From Loxodes magnus (Eukaryota; Ciliophora; Karyorelictea; Loxodida; Loxodidae), in NCBI GenBank assembly GCA_946699065.1, contig CAMPDV010000088.1, forward strand, positions 620,001 to 684,000: a stretch of 64,000 bases of DNA. The letters are read 5' to 3'. The notes beneath the pieces were generated by a model. It was not told the origin of the DNA and made no database searches. It saw only the letters and a list, made by a program, of their open reading frames with translations. A program made the position numbers and the translations under genes. Shown here in pieces: positions 23,437 to 37,010 of the stretch (position 1 is the stretch's first letter; the number at the start of each line of letters is the position of its first letter).

Positions 23437-24230
23437 ATGTTTTTTACTCCCAAAAAGTAAGGATAAGCGACATCCTAAAAAAATGACAAACATTAGCTAA
23501 TGAAGAATTTAAACAAATAAGAAGAAATTTGCTAAAACTTATGTTTCAAGAGAGATTTAAAACATTTTCTTGATTAATTAAAAGTCTAGAGTAATTAATT
23601 CTATAACAAAACGAAAAGGGAAAGATGTTCGAAAGTTAGCATAGTTTGAAAAAACTAAGTTATAACTATTATAATGAGACAACACACAGTATCAAAATGG
23701 AAATTTAAGAAAATATCAAAACTATAGTATAAAGTAAAGACATATTACTATTGTACCAAAAGTACAAATTTGAGGAAAGATGCACAAAATTCTAAAATAT
23801 TAAAAAAGATAGTAAAAAATCTTAGGAAATAATTAAAATAAATATAACAACAAATGAAACTAAGGAGAATAAGAGAGAAATTATAAAAGAATGCGCTAGG
23901 AGATATTTACAAGAAAAAAGGAAACTATATTTTGTAGAGAAATTGGAGATCTAAAGAGCAAGTAAAGTAGGGAGTTGGCTAGAGATTCTTAAATTTATAA
24001 TTTTAGTCTATGGAGTAATTAGAGATTGGCAGGAAAGAAATTAAAATTCTCCAAGAATGTCAAACATTTAATTTTCACATTCATATTGAAGAATTCACAT
24101 AAAAGTATTTAAAATATATTGAGAAGAAAATATAAATATGATATCTCTGCATATTTATTCTATTTATACAAATATATCATATATCCCAAATAGAGAATGA
24201 AGTACACAATCTAGTTTGTAAGCTTCGTTT
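23437..24230 (+). CDS. Lys/Gln-rich protein, weak candidate for the zinc-knuckle family (G4)
   Basis: Frame starting MFFTPKKQGQATSQKNDK and continuing with charged, protein-like sequence (KHFLDQLKVQSNQFYNK, then LRKQLKQIQQQMKLRRIRE). A segment Y-Y-Y-C-T-K-S-T-N-L-R-K-D-A has the spacing of the family knuckle with three ligands lost, and IYKKKGNYILQR faintly resembles the second motif. It may be a diverged or dead copy. The end is approximate. Confidence 0.35.
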
Positions 24231-24898
24231 TTTTCTTTTGAGATATTTTGCTATTAGAGAATGTGAAAGGATCATTGATAGAAGGTTGTGAGTTATTTGA
24301 GAGTTTTAGATTATTAAGGCTAATGCAAGTGAAGCATAGATATTTTATACTCATGAGTACATTAAAAATAATACATTTTGATCTTAATTTTGACTCATAA
24401 ATTCTGAGATCCAATGGGTATATAAAAAAGAGAGCTTGAATGAAGTTACTGATAGTGGCTGGAAGGTAGAAGAAAAATTATATAATTCTTTTCTCAGCGC
24501 AGATCAATAAATTTAAAAGAGTTAAACGACTGAAGAGATTTTATCAAACCTTTGCAAAAAAGCATACGCAATTAAGTTACCTGTACTGTGCAAAAAATAA
24601 ATTTAGAAAAAAGACTGTTTAAAATCGAATCTTTACTTGATATATTTAAATCCTCTTGCCAAAATTAAACTAATCTCACAAAAATTAATTAAAACTAATT
24701 AATATTTATAATAAAGTTATTAAAATCAAACTAAAAGTATTTAGCTTTCACCTATTTCAAAAATAAGTTCTTTATTTTCTTTCTAATTTTTAAATTTATT
24801 TAGAAATACAATATATAATCCATAGAATAATAAATAATTCTATGAATATTTTAGGTAAAACTATTAAAACTTAATTTTATAAACTAAGATATAAAAAT

Positions 24899-24970
24899 GT
24901 CGGTGCAGAGACTTGAACTCCGGTTTCGACGGCCACAACGTCGTGCCCTAACCACCTAGACTACACCGAC
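24899..24970 (-). tRNA. tRNA-His (anticodon GTG)
   Basis: Reverse complement of the same 72-nt gene as at 16770, with a perfect acceptor stem and anticodon GTG, followed on the minus strand by acatttttat. The immediate 5' flank (catgagtattaaaataa) matches the other two loci. Confidence 0.97.
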
Positions 24971-27900
24971 TTATTTTAATACTCATGAATATCTTTTAAA
25001 TCTTATTGATTAATATCTTCATGAGTAAATGCTTCTCATTTCAATAAAATATCTACTTAAGATGCTTATGCAACTTCTTCTTGACATAAAAATTTAATTG
25101 CATTATTAGCATTCCAGCAATACTTAAAGGAATTCGATTTATAAATTTTTAGCTTATAGATAATTAGCTTATTTCATCCTTTATATTTTACATTGAGAAA
25201 TTTTAATTTATTAATTATTTAAATATTACAATTTTATATTTTTTCATAAGCATCATGTCACTCTATGTAAAAAATGAATTGATATTGAACACATAATGTG
25301 TGCGGTTATTTGAAAGTCATCAAAATATTTATAGTATATCATACCCATATCATCAAAAAAATTAAATTTAAAGCAAGCCATAAAGATAAATATTAGCAAA
25401 TTTGATTTCTCTTAGAAGAATACTAAATATAATTAGAAGTAGATTTTTTAAATCTAGCCACAAATTACATTCTAATAATGATATACAAGCATTTATTTTT
25501 ATTTCAGACTTGCTTTAAAACTTAACTCTAATTCAACGATAAACTATTTAACTAAAATTAAAAGATTTAAAAAATAATTATCTGATTAAATTATAGCAGG
25601 CTGTTTGCTTATATAATATAGAATTAAATAAATTAAAATTATGCTACTATTGAGTGTAAAAAATAAATCCTTCAATACCAAAATTATAATAATATTAAGC
25701 TTTTAAATAAAAAAGGCTAAATAGTAAGAAGATTTAGTTATATCTATAAATATGAAAATAATAGTAAAATAGGGTAGAACTCTCTAATCATATTTATGTT
25801 TTAGCGTATTTTATCCATAAATGTTAAATATCTAAGTTTCTTATTAAAATAACAGAATTTAGAAGTTGATCCTTTTATCATTCATATCTTCTATGGAAGT
25901 TTATTAATTTTGTATTATTAACTTTAAATAATAAAATCCAAATTTTAAATAAAGTTTAGGAATTAAATCTTGAAGTAAATTATATACTTACCTTATGAAT
26001 TTTTTTTATGATAAGTATCATCTTATTTAGATTAAACATATCTATCTTTTAAATTTTTATCATGATTATACTAGTAAGGAAAAATAAGCGTAGCTCAAAG
26101 ATATAATAGATGACTTAATCATGTAAAAAAATAAAATAATGAGAAATAAAATTAAATTGACTAAATAGCTAAATAAGAACATCAACATTTAATTTCGTAT
26201 ATTTAGTATTCAAATATCATATAAAATATATTATACTTCTCCAAACACACTAGCAACTATACAAAATTGAAGCTATATTTTTATGGTGAATAAATCTAAG
26301 AAAACTAAATCTGGAATGAAATAATAAATAGAAACAAAGTTGAAATATACCATATTTATTATGCTGCTATTGAATTCACATTAAAGAGCATTTGTCTAAA
26401 TAGAAATGGAATATATTATTTTTGCATTAACCTATTATTTAGTAATTAAAGCTTAAGATTTATCTCTTACTTTAAGCTTTTATATTTTATTTTTTAAGTA
26501 TCTAATTTCATATAATCAAATTATATAATTGCTGTTTAAGTTCTTCATAACAATTATTTTCTCTATTAAAAAATATCAAACAGAGTTTTAGTTCAGTAGT
26601 AAAATTAAGTGAAAAACCAAATTATAAGCAACATTATTTTACATGATTATCTAAATTTGAGACTAATTGCAAAGAAATTGATAGCTAAGAAAAGTTTTAA
26701 TTCCAAAACATTAGATAATAAATAACTAAAATCTTAGTTCAGTTTATGTCATTAAATTGGAAAAAACTATCTATCTTTATAAGAGAATTAAGCAAGCTTT
26801 ATTGTCTAAAATCTCTCTTTCAAATAGAATAAGAGATTAAATCGAAAAATTAACAGAAGATTTGAAAGGAAAAAATTAAAATAAATTGTCTTCATCAATA
26901 AAGAATCCATTAGTAATATCCTTCTACCTCTTTACCTATGCTATATAGTCAGATATTCGGAATCAAACTAAGAGGTTTGGAGTAACAAATTTTTAATATA
27001 GCTTTACTAATAGATTAACTTAGCTTTAGCTCAACTCACTATGCAATATATTCATAAGCTTTAGACAAAGACTAAATGAATAGTCAAATTAATGATAAGG
27101 CTTTTATTTATACTTTAACAGTAAAAAAATTTAAATTTCTAGCTCTTAATCTAGGAAGGTTGATGTTTTCCTAATAACCATGTTATTGCTATTTTTCATT
27201 TTCACTATTTAAGAAAGTGAGCTATAAAAAATGCAAAAGATTGAACTATAAATAAATTTTTAAGTTATCAAAGTAATTCTTTAAAGCATCAAAACATAAT
27301 TCTAAATAAAATAAACTTAAGAAATAAACATAGAAGCAAGCAAAAATAATTTCAAGACTTTAAGAGAGAAAAGGCTTAATTTATGAGTAATACTTTATAA
27401 TCTAGCTATACTTTATAAAGGCTTCTCATAATATCTAATTAATTAACCTAGCATTGATAAATTAAATATTATAATAAAGTAATTAATTTCTATAGACTAA
27501 ATCTATTTTCATTCTAATAGAGTAGTGTTATTATTTTACCTCTATTAAAAAGGCCTACATAATAGCAAATTTATTATAAAGCTAGAAACTTTGTGATTTA
27601 ATACTTATTTGATAAAAAGTGAGAAATATCATATTTTAAATGATTATGTTTCGGTATTTTATATGTATTAAAATTAGTGATTATGTTAAGAATAGCAATA
27701 CACTATAAATGGCAAGAAAGTCTTCATATTAGAAACTAAAACAATATCTATGCACTTTAACATATTTCTTTAATTTATTGTATCTTAATATTTTCCATTC
27801 TTAAATAGCCTCAATTAAAGTATCTAACTATTAATTTTTAAAGGAATTACCTCAAGCTTAGTGTGCATTACTTACTTATGAAATTAAAATTAATTTAGTA

Positions 27901-28149
27901 TAGTTAAATTTTAAGTTTATCAAGAGAATGCACATTATTAATAGAAGTTTACCTAATATTTATTTATTTATAAAAATTTAAAGTTAGACTTTATGCTAAT
28001 TCAAGTTAAGCTGATTTGTAAGTTTAATTATGAAATTAGATAAGCTTTGATATTTAATTTCCAAGAAGTTAATAATAATTGATGAGATTTATTAAGAATC
28101 ATGGCTTTTTATTTCTAAATCTGAGATTGAATTAAGTTATTTAAATATG
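24971..28149. other. long AT-rich region without supported genes
   Basis: About 3.2 kb. Frames are open, as everywhere under this code, but none has convincing composition or a paralog. A faint knuckle-like CCYW...H segment near 26365 is not enough to call. Confidence 0.4.
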
Positions 28150-28585
28150 ATATAAGTTTTTATTTTTTCAAAAAGCATTCAGTTTTTACTTTGTCTAAAC
28201 CTTTTTGGTTTATTATGATTAAATAATTTTTCCTTATATAATCATTCATTTAAAGCTATTAAGCTATAATAAACCTTAGTTTTACTTTTAGAAAAAAGTT
28301 TTATTGTGTTGAATAATAGCTAGCAATCTCCGTATCTTCATGTTTTTACATTTCTTTTGGAAGTTTTTTGATTAAAGAATCATAAATTTGGCAAGATTAT
28401 TCTTAATTTTAAGATTTATCGTTTATATTTACGAAATTATGCTTTCTTTCTTTTATCTGAATAAGCTTAATACTCATATCAGTTAAACATAGAATATCTT
28501 TGGCACTTTATTCTAGTTATGCATTATTTTATTAGTTGCCATTTTTTATCTATGATACCTCATTTCGACTCTGTTAAATCTTCAT
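28150..28585 (-). CDS. hypothetical protein
   Basis: Start ATG at 28585 gives MKIQQSRNEVSQIKNGN, then SAKDILCLTDMSIKLIQIK, then YDSLIKKLPKEMQKHEDTE. Composition is strongly protein-like, with TAA/TAG as Gln. No domain recognised. The 3' end is not marked by a TGA before about 28150. Confidence 0.4.
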
Positions 28586-29170
28586 CTTTATATAGTAAAT
28601 CATTAATGATCCTCAAACTGAAGTTGAAGTTCTAAATTTATTAGCAAGGCTATTTAATCTCATTTTGGATATTGTGATCTATATAGGAATATTTGGATTA
28701 CTTAGAGATTAATATTTGTTCATAGCATCTCTAATCTTTTCTAATAACTTAAAAATATATATATATTTAAATAATTTTTAGATATACAACAACTTGTTTA
28801 GTTTTTAGTAAATATAAGAACTTAATTATAAAAGTTCATATTCCAGTTTTCTATAATTTTTGCTTATTTTAGAAGAATCTAATTTAATATCAAACTTATT
28901 CTAATTTTCTTTCTTTTATTTTATAACCTAAAATTTTGAATACTTCTAAGGATATTAATTTACATTATATCAATATCATAATTATTTAAAAAGAATTGAA
29001 ATAGATTAGAAATAAATGTATACGAAATATAGCTATCAAGTACAGTTCTTTTAGCAAGTTTTCGTATTTTAATAATATAATAATCCGTTTTCTCTTTATT
29101 GCTATTTGGAGTATTAAGCTTATTAGATTTTACTTTCAATTTTTACTTCTTTTTGTTTTTGTTTTTCTGT
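28586..29170 (-). CDS. hypothetical Lys/Asn-rich protein or upstream exon of the previous gene
   Basis: Minus-strand frame with good composition (KLNTPNSNKEKTDYYIIK, then RKLAKRTVLDSYISYTF). It could be a separate gene or a 5' part of 28150-28585; the frames differ. Unrecognised. Confidence 0.3.
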
Positions 29171-31662
29171 CTTTAAAAAAGCAATAGCTATTTAATTTTT
29201 TTTATCATGCTTAAAGTTTTGATTTACTAGGATTGCTATTTTTACTTATATAATTCCTTATTACTCTAAAGTAATATTTCTTTTAGATTTTAACTAGCTA
29301 GTTCTAAATTATTTTAAATTTATTAAGCATTCTTCAGTTAAACTTAGATAAATAAAAATCTAGCAACATACTTAAATTTATTTCTGCTTATAAAGATTAA
29401 ATACCATTTAATAAGAGATAAGCTATTAATAATATACAAAGGACTTAATATAACTAGGGTATATAATACATAATAATAAGTGTATTTAGGATTAATTAGC
29501 TTTTTTAAAGGATTATCTAGTAGAAAGGGTGTAGATATCTCATTAGTACATATAAAGCTTTTATAGAAATCTAAATATAGCTAAGAGAAAGCTAGGTTTT
29601 AAATATCTTAATACTTTATCTTATCTACATCTGCAAAATGAGACTGAAATAAGTCTTTAAATATATATGATATAAGGATAATTAGTAATAGAAGATTAAG
29701 TTAAGATAAAAGTGCCATAATAATTTTTAATTTTAATAGTATATTAAGACTTATCTAAAATGCTTTAAGTAGTATAAATTAAAACTTAAAATACAATTAG
29801 CTTATTTAAATTACTCTATTCATTAAATTTTTGAGGATGAAATAATCAACTTTTAGGGTCTTAATGAGGAGATAAAATAAATGTTAAACTTTAGAATTCG
29901 TAATTAATTATAAAATTAAAAAATAAGAATCATAGTTAATTTCAAAATTAAAATAGTAAAACACATATTCTGCATAAATAATAGAAAGATATAAAAGAGA
30001 ATTATTGTTTAACTAATAAACTTAAAATATTTGAATTTAGAATATTATACAACTTAGGCTAAATAGACTGAGTTTTAAATTATGCAAGGACAAAGTATAA
30101 ATCATCCTATATAATATCTATAAGAATAAAATTTAAGAAAATTACCTAATAAATAAAAAAATTAATTAAGAATGAATACAAGGTAATAATTGTATATATT
30201 GGACGTATAATAATATAAGCAAAATTAATTAAAATAAAGCATAGAATAGAGAGAGCTTATCAACTATGAAAGTTGTTGTCTAGTTAATAATTGTTTTTTA
30301 TAAGGACTTTTAAAGTTGTTTAAATATGATTAAAGTGTAATACATTAAATAATGTATATCAATATTCTTTTATGATGCCTTAAGAATCTTTTATTGTAAA
30401 AATTACTTAAAATTGTATCAATAGACTAATACATGTCTTTAGGATTTATACCTCAACCAATTCCTGCTGCTTATTTTTTGATTAAATTCAAGCAATCAAA
30501 CATTTTGAAAGTAACTTAATTTAGGCTAATATATTAACCCTAAATCTTTATAAAGCATAATAATTAAAAAAAATTATAAAGTTTCTAGCTATTCCAATAG
30601 AATAAAGCTAGCTTTTTGATACATAAATCATAGCATCATTAGTTTTATTTTCTTTTAATGCTTAATTTTTTATTTAGTTAATTTCAATAGACTTTAGATT
30701 CAGTTACATTTTCATAGATTAAAGCCCCAATTATCATAAAAAATTACGAATAAAATTAACATTTGTAAGTTATAATGATTTAGTAATTTATCGATATATG
30801 ATAAGATGAAATGTAATGCAATTTTAATAACTATTTATTAGATAAATTTTCTACAAAATACTCTTAATGTAATCGAAGATTGTGTCTTCAAATTTCTTTA
30901 ATCTACTTCTACTATTTTTATTTTTAAAATAATTAAAATTAGAGTATAAAAATTAAAAATTTGCATACTCTTAATCTTTTTAAGTCAGAAACATATAAAT
31001 AAAGTTAGAAATAAATAGAATAATTGATATGCTAGAGATAATTAAAGAATTGACTTATCTAAATATTTCTATTTTGTTTTAATGCTTATTATTTTATAAG
31101 TATTTAAGATGTCTATTTTAATTTATCATACTATTATATTAGTTTATTTACCTGACTATATAAGTTTTAAAATGTTTGAACAGTTTGATATACGCAATAG
31201 AAGAGCTAAATTGAGATAATTGATATCTATTATCATATCTAGCATTTATTTTGAAAATTTTTCTGGTGTCTTAGGTTTTTTATTTTGTAAAATGCTCGAA
31301 TTTCTGAGAAATTATAAAATGATTTAAATCTTATGGTAATAGTAGTGGGGCTTTTTATTTTAATTGATAATATAATTAAAGTTGAATCATTTATGAGTTT
31401 ATTATAGCTTATTTGCCTTTTTTAATATCTCCTTAAGCTACTAATCTTATAATTTATAAAATTTATTATTTTAAATCCTTCAAATGCTTAAATTTTTCCT
31501 TTAACTATATCAAATTTTGTTTAATAGATTTTAAGCATTATTATTAATATTTTAATAGCTTTAATTCTAATATTTTTATAAATCAGATTTAGTAATTTGA
31601 TTTTATAATTATTGATATAGGTGTATCTAAATTAATAATCAAGTTTTTAAAATGAAATAGTT
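29171..31662. other. AT-rich spacer
   Basis: About 2.5 kb without a gene or repeat I can support. It may contain the 3' end of the receptor gene if the TGA at 31663 is read through. Confidence 0.4.
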
Positions 31663-34600
31663 TCACTGTATTTATTTCTATGTCTTATCAACTTCTTATG
31701 CCTGCTCAAAGATTAATTTTTCATCTGACTTATTTTCGGTTGTGTTTATCTTTATCTCTAACTACTAATTTTTATTTTATGATGGCATATCTTATTTTAC
31801 TTAGTTTTGCTAATCTGGTTGATTTAACTAGTGGATATCTATTTAATCATTGCTTTAATGTATTTCTATTTAAGAATTTTACTTGAATTGATAAGGATTT
31901 TAAATCAATCCATTACTTTCTAAGCTTTCTTCAGTTAATAATCTTATTTTTGGGTCTTTTATTCTTGCAAAAGATTTTTGATTCTAAAGCATCATAAATA
32001 GCTTATTCTTGGCATTGTAATCTTCACTTTCTAGTTCTAATGAGCTTAAGTTTTTAAAAAGAGTTTATCTTTATATTTCTACTCTTTCATTTTAGAGTCT
32101 AACATGTTCTGCTAATATATTCACTTTTACATTACACTTAAATGCAAACCTTAAAAGACTTAAGAAATCAGGCTTTATTTACTTAAGCAAATTTTTGTAT
32201 TTCCTTATTATTACTATGCCTATAGAACTTATTATAAAACTACCTATACCAAAAATCACCTTATAAGCTATTATTTGCTCCTAATTTGCATTAATTGAAA
32301 TTGCTTCAATAGCTGTAATAAAAGAAGCATACAAAAGCAATATAAACAGTATTCAATTTAATCTTAGGTATTTAAGTGGTTTTTTAACTTGAATTATGGC
32401 TGCAAAAATAAAAAGAGTAATGGAGTATAAAATATCATGAGCCTAAGGATAAAACTCATTTAGCATTTAGTTTATAACCACTGCAGTGATCTACATAGTA
32501 CTTTTAACTACTACATATCATGATTATTGCTTTATATGTAAAAATTATAAATAAGTTAACTAAAAATGAGGACGGATTAATATCGCCAAAGGAATATAAA
32601 GCAATAAACAAAACGTAGCCAAAACAATATTCTAAATATGAAGTTTAGAAAGGCATTTTTATGAGCAATCATAGTCTAAAAAGCTTTCTTTAAATTCTAT
32701 TTCTTAGTCAAAGTTATTGTCTCTTCCATAAGTACATTTAAATACTTCTATTATTATATATAAAATTGGTATTATAGTCACTTCAATTAAATAAGGGCAA
32801 AGGCTAAAGGATAAACTTCCTAACTTTCTTAGAAATCAATTTTTGTATTTAATTTCTATTTTTAAAAGGAAAAATATGAATAAAGCAACTTATAAGAAAG
32901 CAACTGAGAAACAAATATTGCAATTTTTTTAAAATTCAGCGAGATTTAAATCCTCATAAATAAAAGCTAATGATAGGACAGAAACTACTTATACTAGTAA
33001 AGGATGAATGAAAGCTTATAAATTAGAGCCTAATGATATATATTGTAGGACTTAAATAATCATTATGAAAATTAAAGCTTAGTCTTCGCTACTCATTCAT
33101 TCTTCTTTTTTCAGGATTTCGAAATTTACGTTTTTCCAAATTTTTAATCCCAGAAAGGTTACTAAGAAAGTTAATAAAAGAATAATCGATTAAAGTATTA
33201 ATGCTGCTCTATATCCTGATTAGTATATTTTAGCTCTTCTTACTGAAACATCACAATTCTCTTTTAATTAATCATAAGAGTCTTAGGGTGTATTAGTCGT
33301 ATTGTCATTTCAAATAGGATTATCTGATAAAAAATTTCATACAATTGCACAAGTTGGACAATATTCTAAATAAGGGACTAAGTGTAAATTCCATTCCCAG
33401 TCGTATACATTATTGACAAAATGTAAATTTAGATTATCTCTAAAATTTCGATTAGACTGAAATTTAACAGTTCCACTACATCCTGTAAATTTAGATCTTC
33501 TTATATTTGAAGCTAAATTCTTAGGATTATAATAATCTTAGCCATTTTCAATGCTAACTTTAATTCCGTTTGCTATTAGTAAAGGCAGTTCTATGTAATA
33601 GCATGGAGATACTGAAAGTTATTTGCATTCTATTTATATTTATTTTAGCTTTTAACCTTCCTCGCCTACATATTCTATTGGAGTTATGGTTATAGATCCA
33701 TGTAAAAGTTTTCTGATATTATTCATCTAATTTATACTTAAAGCGGCATTTTCTATAACATTAGCTGTTCATAAAGTAATAAATGTTATATCTCCTGCTT
33801 TTCATCCAAGTTCTTGTAATTTATTAATAATAGATGAACACAAACGAACAGCTGGGAAAGCTAGAATAATTTTGATCTCTTTTTACATAACTTGATAGGC
33901 AATTCTTTCATAGAAAGACGTGTCATTTAAAGGTACTGTTTTAAAAAAAGTAGTTTCATTAGTATTTAAAATGCTTTTTTTGTTTTTAATAGCTCATTAT
34001 TTTATCTAGTCATGGATTCTTTAATTAACAGACTCACCTTTCCCAAATAATAATCCAAAGCTGTTTCAATTATTTAGCTCTATGTATTTAATATACATAT
34101 CTCCAAAAAACTATCAAGAGATATAGTTATTAAATGCATTCCAATATTTATTGATGTCTTATAATTCATCTTATCTACTTTAATAAACATAAGGAATTTT
34201 CTTATTCAATTCTTGTAAAATATAATAAGTTGGAAGTCAGCTATTTATCAAAATACTTGCTAAATGAGAAATTCCTATATTGTCAATTTTATCCATAAAA
34301 GCTTTCAAAGTTACATTCACATTATTTGATATTCCTCCATATGCAAATTAATGAGCTTTTAGAACTTGGCTATTAAACATTCTTTTATCTTTATTAATGT
34401 GATCTACAATACATGGAATATGCTAAGGAGGAGTTGTTAGGAATATACGTGAATTAGATCCATCAGGTTCTTTATCATTTGTAGAATATGAAAAATCAAC
34501 TGCTATAACTTCAGAAGGAGGATCTAAGTTTATTCCAGGAAATATGATTTGCTATTTGCTTTCTATTTGTTAGTTGATTATTTAGAAAACTTCTACTGGT

Positions 34601-35625
34601 TACTTGTTCTAAGTATTGAAAACTGAAAATTGCTAAACTAACTAATTATTAATAAACATCTAATTTTAATACTTTCTAAACACTTCTTGGAAGCTTTTAT
34701 CTTTCTCAAGTGTTTAGAGCTAACTTATTTTATCTAAGAAAGTAAGAGTGATTTAAATATAGTGACTGGTAAGTTCAAAATAGTTTTAAGGAATGAAGGA
34801 TTTAGGAGTTAAAGCAATAATTCCATTATCTAAAATATCAATATGAATTAAGGAATTATCCTATATTATTTTTGCTACTTAAGGGTGCATTAAATTGGAA
34901 GATTCTAGACTTATGATTCAAGCATATTAATTTCCGGCCATTCTTTATGAAGTTGCAACGTTTAAAACAAAAGTTGATCAGAAAAGTTCTGCTTACATAA
35001 GTATTATTGGGGAACCATATATTCTAATGTTTTTAGGAATTTCATTAGCTAATCTTTCTTATATATAGCTAATTCTTTTTTAATCTATGCTGAAGTTGAA
35101 AGATTATACAGGAATATTAGCTGTAGAAGTTACTTTTATATGGTTAATAAATTCTATTGGTTTATAATATTTTTCCTCTTGCTAGTGTAGATATGAAATC
35201 CTATTAAACTTAAAGTGCTAAAGTAAAGTTTGAATAGCTTCTCCTTCCTATCTATAACTAGGCATTATTCAATAAGATTTATTATTTAAGATTGCTTCAT
35301 CAGTTCTATATACCACAAAGTGCAAAAACTAAAGGTCTATTTAATTTATTCTGCTGGTGATGATTTTATTTGAGCTTACATCAAATACTATCTTAATATT
35401 AAACTTCTTTATTTTCTTCTCTACCTCTATCATTGACAGATTCTATAACTACAAGTTTAAATGCATAGCAATAAAATAGGAATGATTGAACTAACTCTCT
35501 AGTACTCATTAGCAAATATAATCAGAAATGTTAGGAGCACTATATTGAGAACTGATAACTAGGATTCTTTCACTAACAAATAATTGGGAAAGAATGAATA
35601 GCAGCATTATTTAAAGCCTTTCCAT
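31663..35625 (-). CDS. receptor-like polytopic membrane protein with extracellular ligand-binding-type region
   Basis: One uninterrupted frame of 1,320 residues. Start MERLQIMLLFILSQL is a signal peptide. A large extracellular part (about 20-800) includes DFSYSTNDKEPDG near 376 and FTGCSGTVKFQSNRNFRD near 713-731, which resembles the closing segment of ANF-receptor/periplasmic-binding domains of class C GPCRs. From about 802 there are eight to ten hydrophobic segments (for example ALILQSIILLLTFLVTFLGL, then IQNIVLATFCLLLYIPLAI), then a Gln/Asn-rich cytoplasmic tail (1155-1320). Canonical 7TM class C topology is not certain. At least 13 Trp residues are TGA and only about five TGG. The first TGA in the low-complexity tail (31663-31665) was taken as stop; 31639-31641 is an alternative. 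Confidence 0.8.
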
Positions 35626-35958
35626 TTATAAAGAAAATAAAAATTATAAATAGTGTCTTAAATAAAAGCTTGTAGTTTTATATAGCTAATAAAGCTAAAT
35701 AAAAACGAATAAATAAAAAAATTATTATACTAAAGCGTCTTATAAACACTTACTTTTATTCATTGCTAAAATTGATTGCCTTTAATCTAATTTTTTATTA
35801 AACTTCAAATAAAAAATATTAATAAGTTTCTACATTTATGATGTCTAAGCTACTTTACTAAAAAAGATAATCAAAGGAAAACTTATTTTAAACTTTAATA
35901 AGCTTATAAAATAATATTTATGACTCTTTTGAATAAATTAAAAACAATATCTGTTATA

Positions 35959-36471
35959 AATAAATAAATTTGATTATAGAGCGCGTAGCACTCTCGTTGG
36001 TGCGCAGCTCTTTAAAAAAAATGTTTAATACTGACAAGAATGTTTGTTACTGATAAAATTATCAGATATTGGTAGATATTGTTCAATACTGGTATAATTA
36101 TTCAGTACTGATAAAAATGTTCAATACTAATATAATTTTAGAATACTCGTAATCTTTAATATTTGCTGGAGGTCCAAGGACATGGAAGGATTGTGTCTCA
36201 TTGCATCACCAAAGCAGAGGACGACATGTGTCAATTATGGGTACTTAAATTCCCCACCTCTGATGAAGCTCGCAATATTATTTCTTTTTCGTTCCAGAAT
36301 TAAAACTAAACGAAGCCAAGTCAAGCTAGTGCCGAAGGTCTAAGAATCTTATGTCTCGAGGCCAAACCAAAGCAGAGGAAGACATAAAGTCGATTATGGC
36401 TACTTAACTTCCCCAACCTCTGATGAAGACGACCTTGTTGTTCACCTTCGAACAACTATGGCGGTTTTAAA
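35959..36471 (-). repeat. SINE-like element, family A, copy 4 (full length)
   Basis: Same structure as copy 1 in reverse: (aaat)n tail, ctctcgttggtgcgcagctc, 19-bp repeats, both core units, ending gttcgaacaa-type hairpin and gcggttttaa. It lies 0.3 kb upstream of the receptor gene start and touches the 3' end of the coiled-coil gene at 36475. Confidence 0.9.
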
Positions 36472-36474
36472 ATA

Positions 36475-37010
36475 TTGAATAAACATCTGCCTATTATATA
36501 AACATTTAATTCTTAATTTAGAATTATTTTTCCAAAGATATTTATTCCCTTAAAATTTAAATTTTAGCTTCTTAAGTTCTCAATGGAAAGTATATTAATA
36601 GCTATTTTATTATCTTAAAGCAATAAAATTATGCTTATTAAACTTATTATATAGTTATAAATTTATTTAGCTATTTTTGATTTTTCTTTTAGTTTTGAAC
36701 TTAAGAGTTAATTAGATTTGGCTTTATTGGTTTCTAGCAAAGTTAATGTTGATAAATAAAGAATTTAGAGTGTATCTTCCTTGGTATTTTATAACTTAAT
36801 TTAAGCTTTTTATTTATTAAAGTTGATTTATTTTAAATTTTTATAGTCCTCGAGTTTTATATCTGCACGAGATATGCTTCTAAGCTCTTAGATTTTTGTT
36901 CTATTCTTCTTCTTAAAACTTTAGAACTAGTTGTCATTTCTAAGACTTTTAGATTGAACTTCTTTACACTATTTTAGTTAAAAAATTTATAAAATTTCTT
37001 CTTTATTATA
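36475..37010 (-). CDS. coiled-coil protein C-terminal part, unrecognised
   Basis: Charged coiled-coil composition (NRTKIQELRSISRADIKLED, then LKQINFNKQKAQIKLQ), ending DNKIAINILSIENLRSQNLN and VYIIGRCLF. It continues without TGA into the 5' end of the family A element at 36471, so how translation ends is unclear. The 5' end was not found. Confidence 0.4.
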
